A stretch of DNA of 14,609 nt from Burkholderiales bacterium (GCA_014378085.1 JACMOJ010000058.1:1-14609), one strand, 5' to 3'. Numbered from the stretch's first letter, positions 1-7,868 are shown. Program-made: numbers and translations. The notes: generated by a model not told the origin, from the sequence alone.

Positions 1-1365
1 ATCTACCCGGAATACACCGGCACGATCGCGCGCGAAATACTCAAGCTTGATCGGGTACCACCGCTCGCTCAGCTCAACGAAAAGCTGGCTCCCCTCGGCT
101 TGGCCGCCTCGACGCCGTTGGGGTTTAACAATACCTATGCATTAGCACTGCCGAGCAAAATTGCGCGTGACCGCAACATTACAAAATTATCCGATTTGAA
201 GGCACATCCGAGTCTGCGCCTAGGACTCTCGCAGGAGTTCATTGGTCGCGCCGACGGTTGGCCCGGCTTGAAGGCCACTTACGGTTTGCCATGGACGGAC
301 TTGCGAGGGCTTGACCATGGTCTCGCGTATGAGGCGGTTGCGCAAGGGCAGGTCGATGTGATTGATATCTATTCAACTGACGCCAAACTTGGCCAATACC
401 AACTGACGGTATTAATTGACGACGCTGCCTATTTTCCGCGTTATGACGCGGTGCTGCTGCACACCAAGGATCTGCCGACGCGGAATCCGAAAACGTGGAC
501 GGCCATCTCCGCACTCGAAGGGCGGATAAACGATGCCGCGATGCAGCGCATGAATGCTGCCGCAGAGCTAGAGAAAAAGTCTTTCGCGGAAGTAGCGCGC
601 GAGTTTATTGTTAGCAATGCTGCCGCCGCTCCCGCTGCTGCCACTACTACTACCCTCGCGACCCCCGCCACTTTTCCCGCGCCGACTATCGCGGCGGAGG
701 CGAAACCCGCCGCCGCCGGTAACAAATTTTGGCAGAAGCTGTTCGGCGCAGATTTCATGCGTCTTGCAGGTGAGCACGTCGCACTCGTATTTTCCTCGCT
801 GGTGGCGAGTGTGCTGATTGGTGTTCCGCTGGGCATCGTCGCGGCAAAACGACAGCGTTTGGGCAGCGTCATTCTTGGTGTGACTGGCGTGTTGCAAACC
901 ATTCCCTCGCTGGCGTTACTCGCGATCCTCATCCCGCTGACTGGCAGCATCGGGCTGTTGCCGGCGTTTATCGCGCTATCGATTTATGCACTGCTACCGA
1001 TTGTGCGTAATACCTATATTGGCGTGTTACAAGTCTCCGCAGGTACAAAACAGGCCGCGTTGTCCTTAGGCATGACCCCATCGTTAGTCATGCGCTGGAT
1101 TGAATTACCACTGGCGCTCCCGACTATCGTTGCGGGGATTAAAACGTCAGCGGTGATCAATGTCGGCACCGCGACCATTGCCGCATTTATCGGCGCAGGA
1201 GGATTTGGCGAGCGTATCGTCACCGGCCTTGCGCTAAATGACAACGCGACATTGCTGGCGGGTGCGCTGCCCGTGGCGGCGCTGGCGTTGCTCATTGAAT
1301 GGCTGTTTACCGCGGCAGAACGTCGATTACTCGTACCATTAAATCAGCACGCGACCGTGCGGTAA
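1..1365 (+). CDS. Glycine betaine/choline-type ABC transporter, fused substrate-binding and permease protein (5' partial)
   Basis: The reading frame is open from base 1, so the start and any signal peptide lie to the left; 454 codons are visible. Residues 1-200 are the second part of an OpuAC-like periplasmic binding domain, opening with the family signature YPEYTGT at residues 2-8. Residues 205-239 form an Ala/Thr/Pro-rich linker. Residues 241-454 are a BPD_transp_1 permease with about five hydrophobic segments and an EAA-type loop near residues 351-373 (AALSLGMTPSLVMRWIELP) that would dock on an ABC ATPase. It should import a quaternary amine or similar small solute from the periplasm; the ligand cannot be read from this half. 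The ATPase is not in the window and is probably upstream. The binding domain precedes the permease, the reverse of the permease-first order known in Gram-positive fusions such as EgtUBC. The function class is firm, the substrate is not. Confidence 0.9.
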   Translation: MYPEYTGTIAREILKLDRVPPLAQLNEKLAPLGLAASTPLGFNNTYALALPSKIARDRNITKLSDLKAHPSLRLGLSQEFIGRADGWPGLKATYGLPWTDLRGLDHGLAYEAVAQGQVDVIDIYSTDAKLGQYQLTVLIDDAAYFPRYDAVLLHTKDLPTRNPKTWTAISALEGRINDAAMQRMNAAAELEKKSFAEVAREFIVSNAAAAPAAATTTTLATPATFPAPTIAAEAKPAAAGNKFWQKLFGADFMRLAGEHVALVFSSLVASVLIGVPLGIVAAKRQRLGSVILGVTGVLQTIPSLALLAILIPLTGSIGLLPAFIALSIYALLPIVRNTYIGVLQVSAGTKQAALSLGMTPSLVMRWIELPLALPTIVAGIKTSAVINVGTATIAAFIGAGGFGERIVTGLALNDNATLLAGALPVAALALLIEWLFTAAERRLLVPLNQHATVR

Positions 1366-1400
1366 TGTGGTGTTCGCATACACTTTTGTCACCAACATCG

Positions 1401-1406
1401 AAGGAG
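1401..1406 (+). promoter_or_regulatory. Shine-Dalgarno AAGGAG before the SnoaL-like gene
   Basis: AAGGAG is one of the clearest ribosome binding sites in the window. It lies 4 nt before ATG 1411 and 10 nt before the in-frame ATG 1417, so either start is possible. The two choices differ only by Met-Leu at the front of the signal peptide. Confidence 0.7.
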
Positions 1407-1410
1407 CATC

Positions 1411-1929
1411 ATGCTAATGTCACGTCGCGTATTCTGCATCGCCTTATTCGCGAGCTTTGTTTTGTCCCAGCAAGTGATGGGGCATATGCCACGTACACCT
1501 AGCCCTGAGCAGACAAGGGTGGAAGTCGCGGAGCTGCTAAAGGATTTTCTCGCGCCGGGCAAAAACGACAAGCTGGAAACACACGAGCGATTCTGGGCAG
1601 AAGACTTGGTCTACACCACTTCGGGCGGCATTGTGAAAACGAAGACGGACATTCGCAAATCGTTCGCCGAATCGGCGTTGCCTGCGGCGAGCAAAACCAA
1701 TCCGGCGATCTCGCCACCACCGGCGACAACAACCTACTCCGCCGAGGATGTGCTGGTGCGCCCGTATGGGGAAATCGCCGCGCTGACGTTTCGTTTAGTG
1801 GCTAAAGAAGCTAGCGGCGAAATGACCACATACCGCAACAGCGCTACGTTTATCTATCGCGATGGCAAGTGGCAGGCGATTACGTGGCAGGCGACCAAGG
1901 TGCCTGCACCTGAGAAGCCGAAGCAGTGA
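1411..1929 (+). CDS. Secreted SnoaL-like / DUF4440 nuclear-transport-factor-2 fold protein
   Basis: A 172-residue protein. Residues 1-24 are a signal peptide: basic MLMSRR, hydrophobic VFCIALFASFVLS, then a likely cleavage near QQVMG/H. The mature part reads as a cone-shaped NTF2/SnoaL fold: a helical start (EVAELLKDFL), a FWAEDLVYTT strand region, a mid helix with KTKTDIRKSF, and the C-terminal strands ATFIYRDGKWQAITWQATKV typical of DUF4440 proteins. Members range from enzymes to ligand-binding proteins, so no reaction can be assigned; a periplasmic location is inferred from the signal peptide. It begins 45 bp after the transporter gene and overlaps the start of the next gene, so all three may be co-transcribed. 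Its stop codon lies at the edge of a 9-bp tandem repeat. Confidence 0.8.
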   Translation: MLMSRRVFCIALFASFVLSQQVMGHMPRTPSPEQTRVEVAELLKDFLAPGKNDKLETHERFWAEDLVYTTSGGIVKTKTDIRKSFAESALPAASKTNPAISPPPATTTYSAEDVLVRPYGEIAALTFRLVAKEASGEMTTYRNSATFIYRDGKWQAITWQATKVPAPEKPKQ

Positions 1930-2240
1930 CGATAATGACGGCAATGACGGAAATGGCAAAGACCACAGAATCAGCAGCGACTATTGACATGGCAGCGATC
2001 ACAGAAACAAAAACGCCGGAAAAACATTGCGGCGAGTCTTGCGTGAGTTTTGATGATCTGTTCCGTGCGGCGCACGCGAGAGATATGAATGCGATCGAGC
2101 GAGAAGATTTACGCCGATTGGATCAGGCTGCGCTGAATCGCTGGGTACACGTGCAGGTCGTGCGTTGCAACGACCAATTGTGGGTTGAAGATCGTGTGGG
2201 CAGTAATGGCATCACCTACGCGGCGTTTGGCCGCGTGTGA
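1926..2240 (+). CDS. Hypothetical protein with Met/Thr-repeat N-terminus
   Basis: A 104-residue frame that I do not recognise. With the GTG at 1926 it overlaps the previous stop as GTGA, suggesting translational coupling; ATG codons at 1935, 1944 and 1953 are alternatives. Residues 1-33 are low complexity, rich in Met, Thr, Ala and Glu, and are partly made by a 9-bp DNA repeat, so the true start may lie further in. Residues 34-104 look like a folded cytoplasmic domain: HCGESC, an acidic/basic helix (FDDLFRAAHARDMNAIERED) and a strand-rich end (WVHVQVVRCNDQLWVEDRV). Three Cys residues (two in HCGESC) might bind metal or pair, which is a guess. No signal peptide or membrane segment is visible. 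Its stop falls in a second tandem repeat. Coding is supported by its position and fold-like composition, not by homology. Confidence 0.55.
   Translation: MTIMTAMTEMAKTTESAATIDMAAITETKTPEKHCGESCVSFDDLFRAAHARDMNAIEREDLRRLDQAALNRWVHVQVVRCNDQLWVEDRVGSNGITYAAFGRV
1928..1954 (+). repeat. Three 9-bp tandem repeats (GACGRNAAT) at a stop/start overlap
   Basis: Units GACGATAAT, GACGGCAAT and GACGGAAAT follow each other without spacing, beginning inside the TGA stop of the SnoaL-like gene (1927-1929). They are read in frame as Thr-Xaa-Met triplets at the front of the next protein, so a change in copy number would lengthen or shorten that protein without a frameshift. Confidence 0.75.
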
Positions 2241-2260
2241 CCGCGTGTGACCGCGTCTGA
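2231..2260 (+). repeat. Three 10-bp tandem repeats (CCGCGTGTGA) carrying stop codons in all frames
   Basis: Units CCGCGTGTGA, CCGCGTGTGA and CCGCGTCTGA abut. The first contains the stop of the 104-residue protein (TGA 2238-2240). Because the unit is 10 bp, the TGA at the end of each copy falls in a different frame (2238, 2248, 2258), giving a three-frame translational stop just before the convergent pseudouridine synthase gene ends at 2265. Confidence 0.85.
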
Positions 2261-2264
2261 CCCA

Positions 2265-2978
2265 TCAGGCACGACTCGCCATTGCCAATTCGACCGGCGT
2301 CAAAAAGCGCCATTCGCCAATCGTCAACGCTGTCGGCAACGCCAGCTGGCCCACCTGGCTTCGGTGTAGCGCCGTAACATGGTTACCCACCGCCGCTAGC
2401 ATGCGTTTGACTTGGTGGTACTTGCCTTGTGCTAGCGTAAGTTTCAAATGTGTTGGGGTAAGCCTTTTGCAGGCCAGCGCTAACACAGGGGTTGGACTAT
2501 CTTCCAGCACAACACCCGCCAGCAGCTGCGCAACCTGTTTGTCAGTGACGTTTTCACTGGTGGTGACTTCATAAATCTTCGGCACATGGTGTTTCGGCGA
2601 GGCCATGCGGTGAATAAATTGGCCGTCGTCCGAAAACAGCAATAAACCGGTGGTGTCTTGGTCTAACCTGCCCACCGATTGCACATCGCGTGTCCTGAGC
2701 GGGGAGGGCAGCAGCGTATACACGCTGGGGTGTGACTTAGCCTTTTGGGAGCATTCATAACCGGATGGCTTGTTCAGCATCAAGTACGCCTTGGCGTGGT
2801 ATTCCCACGTTTTTCCTTCAACCGAAAAGCGAAATGTCTCACCGTCAAGGGGCGGGGTTGCTTGCGCAGGATCGGTGCAAACTTCGCCACCGATTGCTAG
2901 CTGGCCGTCCGTAATCAAGAGGCGACACATTTTGCGTGTGCCGAAGCCTTGGCTAAAAAGAAGTTGTTCGAGCGTCAT
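2265..2978 (-). CDS. rsuA: 16S rRNA pseudouridine synthase, RsuA family
   Basis: A 237-residue cytoplasmic enzyme of the RsuA/RluB/E/F family, which turns a uridine of rRNA into pseudouridine; RsuA itself modifies U516 of 16S rRNA. Residues 1-60 form the S4 RNA-binding domain (TLEQLLFSQGFGTRKMCRLL). The catalytic domain follows: YLMLNKPSGYECS (65-77), the active-site motif GRLDQDTTGLLLFSDDG (103-119) with catalytic Asp106, KIYEV (134-138), and GKYHQVKRM (185-193). Length and order match RsuA, and the short insertion-free form with KPSGYECS fits RsuA better than RluE/F. The ATG at 2976-2978 has no strong ribosome binding site but places the S4 domain exactly at the N-terminus. It is transcribed alone, convergent with the unknown small gene and divergent from the peptidase operon. 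Confidence 0.9.
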   Translation of the reverse strand: MTLEQLLFSQGFGTRKMCRLLITDGQLAIGGEVCTDPAQATPPLDGETFRFSVEGKTWEYHAKAYLMLNKPSGYECSQKAKSHPSVYTLLPSPLRTRDVQSVGRLDQDTTGLLLFSDDGQFIHRMASPKHHVPKIYEVTTSENVTDKQVAQLLAGVVLEDSPTPVLALACKRLTPTHLKLTLAQGKYHQVKRMLAAVGNHVTALHRSQVGQLALPTALTIGEWRFLTPVELAMASRA

Positions 2979-3198
2979 TCAGAAACTTAGTCGTTGTTGG
3001 TGGTGAGAGCGTGTGCCCGTATTTTAGCCACCTGCGGCTCACCTTTCCGCGCGCAGCAGCGGGGTAATTGAGGTGTGTCGGTGCAGTGGCACATTTTTGC
3101 TGAAATAATGGTGGCCTTAAACGTGACAGCTAAATATCATGCATGCGCTTAACTGCTCACAGCAACTACCTAAACTCTCTATCAACAACGGAACCGCT

Positions 3199-4701
3199 AT
3201 GCAAGTCAAAGCCATGAACGCAATCGCCTACAACGAATTGTCTACAACGTGGAAGCGTCTGCATCATTTCAGTCATCTGCAGGCGCTGGCAGGCTGGGAC
3301 CGTATGTCAATGATGCCCACCAGTGGTAACGATGCACGATCCAATGCGATGGCCGAAATGGATGGGTTGTTACACAGCATCCGCACCAACCCGCAGCTCA
3401 AATCGTTTTTGGACAGTGCCGAACAAGAAACGCTGAACGATAGCGAGCGTGCAAACTTGCGTGAGATCCGCCGCGATTGGCGTACCGCCAATGCACTGCC
3501 CGCTTCGCTGGTGCAACAGCAGTCGATGGCCAACGCCAAGTGTGAGCACGCTTGGCGCACCCAGCGTCCCCCCAATGATTGGCCCGGTTTCTTGGCGAAC
3601 TTCCGCGAAGTTCTCAAGTGCAGCCGTGAGCAAGCGACGTTTTTGTCCAACGAGTCGGGGCTCAAGCCCTACGACGCGTTGATGGATTACTACGAGCCGG
3701 GGATGACAAGTGAAAAACTCGATGTTTTATTTGGCGACTTGCTGACATGGCTGCCGGACTTGGTGCAGAAAGTTCGTGCCAAACAGGCGCCGCAAAAAAT
3801 CATCGCGCCGACGGCGCCGTTTTCACGCGCGGCACAGTACGCGGTGGGGTTGGAGGCAATGAAACTGTTGGGGTTTGACTTCAACGCCGGGCGGCTCGAT
3901 GAAAGTGCGCATCCGTTTTGCGGCGGTGTGCCGGAGGACACACGTCTCACCACGCGCTATCGTGAGGATGACTTTGTCGGTAGCTTGATGGGAACGATTC
4001 ACGAAACCGGGCATGGGCGATACGAGCAGAACCTGCCACGCAATTTACTTGGCCAACCGGTCGCGTGGGCGCGTAGCGCTGGCATTCATGAGAGCCAGAG
4101 CCTCAGTTTTGAAATGCAGATTGGCTTGTCGCGTGCGTTTATCGGCTTGCTTGCACCACACATTGCCAAACAATTTGGTGCGCAGCCTGCCTTCGAGCCA
4201 GAAAATTTGTACCAGCATCTGATTCGTGTGCAACCCAGCTACATTCGTGTGGACGCCGATGAGTTGACCTATCCGTTACACGTCATTTTGCGTTACCGCA
4301 TTGAGCGCGATTTGATCGAAGGCCGGATTGAGGCAGACGATATTCCCGCGTTGTGGGATAAGGCAATGGCGGAGTTTCTGGATGTTGATACGCGCGGCAA
4401 CTACACCGACGGTTGTATGCAGGACGTGCACTGGGGTGAGGGACTATTTGGATATTTTCCGAGTTATACGCTGGGGGCGATGTACGCGGCGCAGTGGTTC
4501 GCGGCGATTCGCCGTGCCGTGCCCGACCTCGATGCCCGACTGGCGGCCGGTGATTTAGCATCTGCGCTCGACTGGCTCAAAACAAATGTCTGGGAGCAAG
4601 GTAGCCGCTGGACGACCGATGAGCTCGTCACGCGCGCGACCGGCAGCACGCTGGACGCGGCCCACTACCGCCGCCACCTTGAGTCGCGATACCTCGCGTA
4701 G
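3199..4701 (+). CDS. Thermostable carboxypeptidase 1-type metallocarboxypeptidase (Taq family, M32)
   Basis: A 500-residue cytoplasmic metallopeptidase that removes C-terminal residues from peptides with broad specificity. Family landmarks appear in order: LQALAGWDRMSMMP near the N-terminus; DTRLTTRY before the metal site; the zinc motif HETGH (His268, Glu269, His272) in GTIHETGHGRYEQ; the HESQ motif at 297-300 with Glu298 as third metal ligand; the signature SYIRVDADELTYPLHVILRY; and FGYFPSYTLGAMYAAQ near the end. The frame can start earlier at ATG 3139, but the extra 20 residues are unlike the family, whereas 3199 gives the usual length of about 500; ATG 3214 is a further option. No start has a strong ribosome binding site. 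The next peptidase gene begins 29 bp after its stop, so the two are probably one operon for recycling peptides. Confidence 0.93.
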   Translation: MQVKAMNAIAYNELSTTWKRLHHFSHLQALAGWDRMSMMPTSGNDARSNAMAEMDGLLHSIRTNPQLKSFLDSAEQETLNDSERANLREIRRDWRTANALPASLVQQQSMANAKCEHAWRTQRPPNDWPGFLANFREVLKCSREQATFLSNESGLKPYDALMDYYEPGMTSEKLDVLFGDLLTWLPDLVQKVRAKQAPQKIIAPTAPFSRAAQYAVGLEAMKLLGFDFNAGRLDESAHPFCGGVPEDTRLTTRYREDDFVGSLMGTIHETGHGRYEQNLPRNLLGQPVAWARSAGIHESQSLSFEMQIGLSRAFIGLLAPHIAKQFGAQPAFEPENLYQHLIRVQPSYIRVDADELTYPLHVILRYRIERDLIEGRIEADDIPALWDKAMAEFLDVDTRGNYTDGCMQDVHWGEGLFGYFPSYTLGAMYAAQWFAAIRRAVPDLDARLAAGDLASALDWLKTNVWEQGSRWTTDELVTRATGSTLDAAHYRRHLESRYLA

Positions 4702-4730
4702 CAAAAACCTTACCAAGAAAGACTGACAAC

Positions 4731-5975
4731 ATGACCATTGGCGTAGGTGGCAAATCCAAAGCAGAAGCACTCGCGGCGTTATCGAATATGACCGCCGATG
4801 TAAGTGCAATACCGAAAGCTGAGTATGCTGCGCGCACAGAAAAAGCGCAGGCCAAGATGCGGGCCAATGGTGTGGCGGCGATGTGGGTACATGCCGGCAC
4901 GAATATGACCTACTTCACCGGCACCAAGTGGCACCCAAGTGAACGCATGGTGGGCGCCATCATTCCGGCGACCGGGGCCATTGAGTATCTCGCGCCATAT
5001 TTCGAGCAAGATACGGTTCGCGACTTTATGGTGATGCCGGGGCCGGTGAATGTCTGGCACGAACACGAAAGCCCTTACCAATTGTTTGTGGAGACACTGC
5101 AACGGATGGGGTTAGGGCTGGCCAAATCTGGGACAAAAATCGGCATCACCGAAGACACTCCATTTTTTGTGGTGGATGGCATTGCGAAGTTCGCCGCCAG
5201 TGCTGGTGTGTCCATTGAGATCGTCAACGCCAAACCGATTACCGCGCACTGTCGTACGCAAAAGTCAGCAAGCGAGATCGCGCTGATGCAGCGGGCGAAA
5301 AATATGACGCTCGAAGTGCATAAAGCCGCCGCGAGCATGCTGCACGAAGGTATCACCACTATTGAAGTTGCAGCCTTTATCCATGAAGCGCATAAGAAGA
5401 CCGGTGCCTCGGGTTCGTATTTTTGTATTGTGCTATTTGGTCCGGCCACCGCGTTCCCCCATGGTGTGAAAGACCCACAAACCCTCAAAACTGGTGACAT
5501 GGTGCTCATCGATACCGGCTGTCAGGTAGAGGGATACATTTCAGACATCACGCGCACTTATGTGTTTGGTGAACCAACAGCACGGCAGCGTGAGGTGTGG
5601 AATGCGGAGAAAGCGGCGCAAGCAGCGGCACTCGCTGCTGCGCAGTTGGGTGTGCCGTGCCGCGAAGTCGATATTGCCGCGCGCCGCTCATTGGCGGCAG
5701 ATGGTTTTGGTCCGCAGTATGAATTGCCGGGATTGCCACACCGCACCGGACACGGCATCGGCCTTGATATTCATGAATGGCCGTACTTGGTCGGTAGCGA
5801 CACCACACCGCTGGCGGAAGGCATGTGTTTTTCCAATGAGCCGATGATTTGTGTGCCGGGTGAGTTTGGGATTCGCCTCGAAGATCACTTTTACATGACG
5901 GCGAACGGCCCGCGTTGGTTTACCGAGCCGTCGCACTCGGTCGATGATCCGTTCGGCCTACGGGCGGCGGCTTAA
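4731..5975 (+). CDS. M24-family metallopeptidase (Xaa-Pro aminopeptidase/dipeptidase-like)
   Basis: A 414-residue cytoplasmic protein with a creatinase-type N-domain (about 30-175, containing MTYFTGTKWHPSERM) and a pita-bread catalytic domain (about 185-405). All five expected dinuclear metal ligands are present: Asp261 (LIDTG), Asp272 (SDITRTY), His341 (TGHGIGLDIHE), Glu370 (FSNEPMI) and Glu384 (IRLEDHFY). His244 in AFPHG matches the substrate-binding histidine of prolidase-like enzymes. The expected reaction is hydrolysis of the bond before proline, either from the N-terminus or in Xaa-Pro dipeptides; sequence alone does not settle which, and creatinase-like amidases share this fold. It lies 29 bp after the M32 gene; together they could take peptides down to free amino acids. 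ATG 4731 is preceded by a weak purine-rich AAGAAAGA. Confidence 0.93.
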   Translation: MTIGVGGKSKAEALAALSNMTADVSAIPKAEYAARTEKAQAKMRANGVAAMWVHAGTNMTYFTGTKWHPSERMVGAIIPATGAIEYLAPYFEQDTVRDFMVMPGPVNVWHEHESPYQLFVETLQRMGLGLAKSGTKIGITEDTPFFVVDGIAKFAASAGVSIEIVNAKPITAHCRTQKSASEIALMQRAKNMTLEVHKAAASMLHEGITTIEVAAFIHEAHKKTGASGSYFCIVLFGPATAFPHGVKDPQTLKTGDMVLIDTGCQVEGYISDITRTYVFGEPTARQREVWNAEKAAQAAALAAAQLGVPCREVDIAARRSLAADGFGPQYELPGLPHRTGHGIGLDIHEWPYLVGSDTTPLAEGMCFSNEPMICVPGEFGIRLEDHFYMTANGPRWFTEPSHSVDDPFGLRAAA

Positions 5976-6009
5976 CAATAAACAAAAGTCTAATAGGCTA
6001 GGGCATCTT

Positions 6010-6060
6010 CGGGCAAAAAATGCTGAAAGTGCCCGTCAATAGTGGGGTTACTTTTTTTTT
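6010..6060 (+). terminator. Possible terminator region after the peptidase operon
   Basis: CGGGCA (6010-6015) can pair with TGCCCG (6030-6035) across a 14-nt loop, and a run of nine T lies at 6052-6060. The gap between stem and T run is too long for a textbook intrinsic terminator, so termination here is plausible only. The region separates two convergent genes. Confidence 0.3.
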
Positions 6061-6097
6061 CGTTAAACCGCTGCTGCGGCTCAAGCGCTCTAACACC

Positions 6098-7453
6098 TTA
6101 GCGGCGCACCGCTTCAGCCGCCCAGCGCCACGCTTCATCGGAGTCTTCGATCACCTTCTGTAGGCCGCCGTAGGGCCATGCCAGCTCAGCCGCGCGGGTG
6201 AGGTCACCTTGTTCTAACGCTTGAACGAGTTCCAGCGCGGGACGCCACTCGCCAGATTTGTCCACCAGTGCCGCGCGCAACGTGGGTGCCAGCGGAAGTT
6301 TGTCGAGTGCGTCCGCCATCGTCGTTTGCAACATTACGTCGAGCAGTGATAGGAGGCCGAGCGTAAACATAGCCGACGCCGGCGGCGCATTTGCGGTGTC
6401 GTGTCCTGCCAGAATTTCGAGCAGGCGAGCGCGCGCCAATGCGATCTCGCGCAGCGCCCGTGATGTTGCACGGCCGCTACCGCCGGTCAGGAGCAGCATC
6501 GTCAGCCACTGGTAGAGCCCATCGCGCCCAATCAACATCGCCGCGTGGTCGACCGAATCAATCGGGCGGGACATCCCGCGTGCCGCGCTGTTGGCCTGCC
6601 GAAGTATTTGGTAGGAAAGCTCGACTTCACTACGCAACACCCGTGTTGTCTCGACCAAATCTTGGTCCGACACCACATGGTGAATCAGCCGGCAGATTTG
6701 TTGTAGCCTCGGTGACATGGGAGTTCGTTCCAGTATCGTCGTGGTGGTATCGACAACACCGGCGGCCAGATCAATGCCGTTGTCGAGCAACAGCTCCAGA
6801 TCGCCGATGTTGCCAACGCCGGTCGCAATGATTTTGACTTCGCCCCATAACGCGCGAATGGCGGCCACATCTTCAATTAGCCGTGCTGTCGACATATTGG
6901 TCGCGTCGAGTACGACAAAGTCGCAGCCGGAGATGGGGGGGCCGAAGCCGCCGAGTTTGGCGCCGGCTCGATTTAGTGCGGTGAGGGTTTCAAGTGCCCG
7001 CTCGGTTTGCATGGTCGGCTGATGCGCGTCGGTGATCGCTAGCCACACACCTGCGGGGACTGCTTCGAGCACCGCCGGTCCGGATAGCAGGCCGATTGGT
7101 AGCGTAATAAGTGCCGTACGACCAGCGGTGATGGTTGCGCGCATCGAGGTTAGCAGCGCCGTGGCGTGTGCGGCAATTGCAACGTCATCAGACTTCTGCG
7201 CGAGGCGCTCCGCCACGCTAGGTGGAAGCCTAAACTCAAAACCCGCCAAGCTACCTTGCTGATCGATTAAGGGCCGGCGTGCGCCGAATATCGGCATGGA
7301 GGTGATTACAACCGGGGCCGCAGGTGTGACAGATGCCGCTTCGTCCACGACCGCCGTGTGTTCAGGCTGCATCACCTCCCGCCGCAGAGTCCAAACACTT
7401 GGAAACCAGCGGGCGCTGAATAGCGTGGTCCACCAAGCGGTTAGTGCGCGCAT
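6098..7453 (-). CDS. Degenerate EAL plus HDOD domain signalling protein (YuxH-type)
   Basis: A 451-residue protein with the EAL-HDOD layout of the YuxH group. Residues 1-27 are Trp/Arg-rich (MRALTAWWTTLFSARW) and 28-50 look disordered. Residues 55-235 follow the EAL fold (PIFGARRPLIDQQGSLAGFEFRL), but c-di-GMP phosphodiesterase residues are lost: the DDFG site reads GGFG (168-171) and the AEGVE site reads ATGVG (210-214). Residues 245-440 are an HDOD domain (VLRSEVELSYQILRQANSA, then a GLYQWLTMLLLTGG helix). It probably acts as a protein-protein or ligand-binding adaptor rather than an enzyme. It is divergent from the phosphorelay operon, which could make it a partner. The ATG at 7453 has no recognisable ribosome binding site; starts at Met28 or Met53 are possible, the latter at the usual beginning of the EAL fold. 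Confidence 0.85.
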   Translation of the reverse strand: MRALTAWWTTLFSARWFPSVWTLRREVMQPEHTAVVDEAASVTPAAPVVITSMPIFGARRPLIDQQGSLAGFEFRLPPSVAERLAQKSDDVAIAAHATALLTSMRATITAGRTALITLPIGLLSGPAVLEAVPAGVWLAITDAHQPTMQTERALETLTALNRAGAKLGGFGPPISGCDFVVLDATNMSTARLIEDVAAIRALWGEVKIIATGVGNIGDLELLLDNGIDLAAGVVDTTTTILERTPMSPRLQQICRLIHHVVSDQDLVETTRVLRSEVELSYQILRQANSAARGMSRPIDSVDHAAMLIGRDGLYQWLTMLLLTGGSGRATSRALREIALARARLLEILAGHDTANAPPASAMFTLGLLSLLDVMLQTTMADALDKLPLAPTLRAALVDKSGEWRPALELVQALEQGDLTRAAELAWPYGGLQKVIEDSDEAWRWAAEAVRR

Positions 7454-7868
7454 GGGGAAACCAAGGTGATTAGGTTGGGGGAAAGTGTAGTTTGCATATT
7501 GGGCCGGTGCGGAATCCTAGCGAGCGTCACGGGACGCGCTACTGGACATAACTACGGCACAAATGCGGAAAAATTGATCCTAAGTGTAAATACTCCGCGA
7601 TGCCGAGTGCCTCGGCTGCTTGATTGCTTCTCAGGGGGTGCGGGATTTGCGACAATGCGCGCGTTGCGCTGGATCGACGCGCCGCCGCTGCAATTGCTCG
7701 CCCTGCTAGGTATAGTGGAGACAGAGAGTTTTGGCTTCCGCGAGTTGATGGTAGTCTGCCGGCTGATTGTAGGATGGCGCTGTACGGCAAGCGCCGAAGC
7801 TGGCTTGCATGCGATCTCACGCCGGAAGCAGTCAACGCAATTCGTAAACTACAAACAGGCACATCACG
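7454..7868. other. 415-bp divergent intergenic region upstream of the kinase operon and the HDOD gene
   Basis: This is the longest stretch without a credible gene. Short open frames run through it on both strands, but they lack family resemblance and ribosome binding sites. It must hold promoters for both flanking transcripts. A hairpin lies at 7602-7616, and a TATAGT hexamer at 7711-7716 with CTGCAA 17 bp upstream (7688-7693) could be a weak sigma-70 promoter for the kinase operon, which would give a leader of about 150 nt. No riboswitch or known small RNA is recognised. Confidence 0.5.
7602..7616. other. Perfect 6-bp hairpin in the divergent intergenic region
   Basis: GCCGAG, a TGC loop and CTCGGC form a GC-rich stem. 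No T run follows on either strand, so it is not a standard terminator; it could be a leader structure or a protein-binding inverted repeat. Confidence 0.35.

Noticed and set aside
441..950. 169-residue open frame on the minus strand
   Set aside because: It is antisense to the transporter fusion, whose family motifs and membrane segments are unmistakable; the frame is a GC-bias shadow with Ala/Ser/Val low complexity.
3081..3097. Small GTGC-AGTG-GCAC hairpin followed by a T run, resembling a plus-strand terminator
   Set aside because: The stem is only 4 bp and no plus-strand gene ends upstream of it; the region is the promoter side of the M32 gene.
3139..3198. Longer start for the M32 carboxypeptidase
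   Set aside because: The extra 20 residues are unlike the family N-terminus, and the 3199 start gives the usual length.
6391..6831. 146-residue plus-strand frame
   Set aside because: It lies wholly opposite the HDOD gene, is Arg/Pro rich and has no family signature.
7370..7379. Perfect anti-16S match (GGAGGTGAT) on the minus strand inside the HDOD gene
   Set aside because: It overlaps the Met28 codon itself, leaving no spacer, and no start codon lies at a proper distance downstream; probably coincidental in coding sequence.
7539..7862. 107-residue minus-strand frame and overlapping plus-strand frames (7466-7897, 7624-7929) in the intergenic region
   Set aside because: None has a recognisable motif or ribosome binding site; the plus-strand frames run into the kinase gene out of frame, and composition resembles antisense noise.
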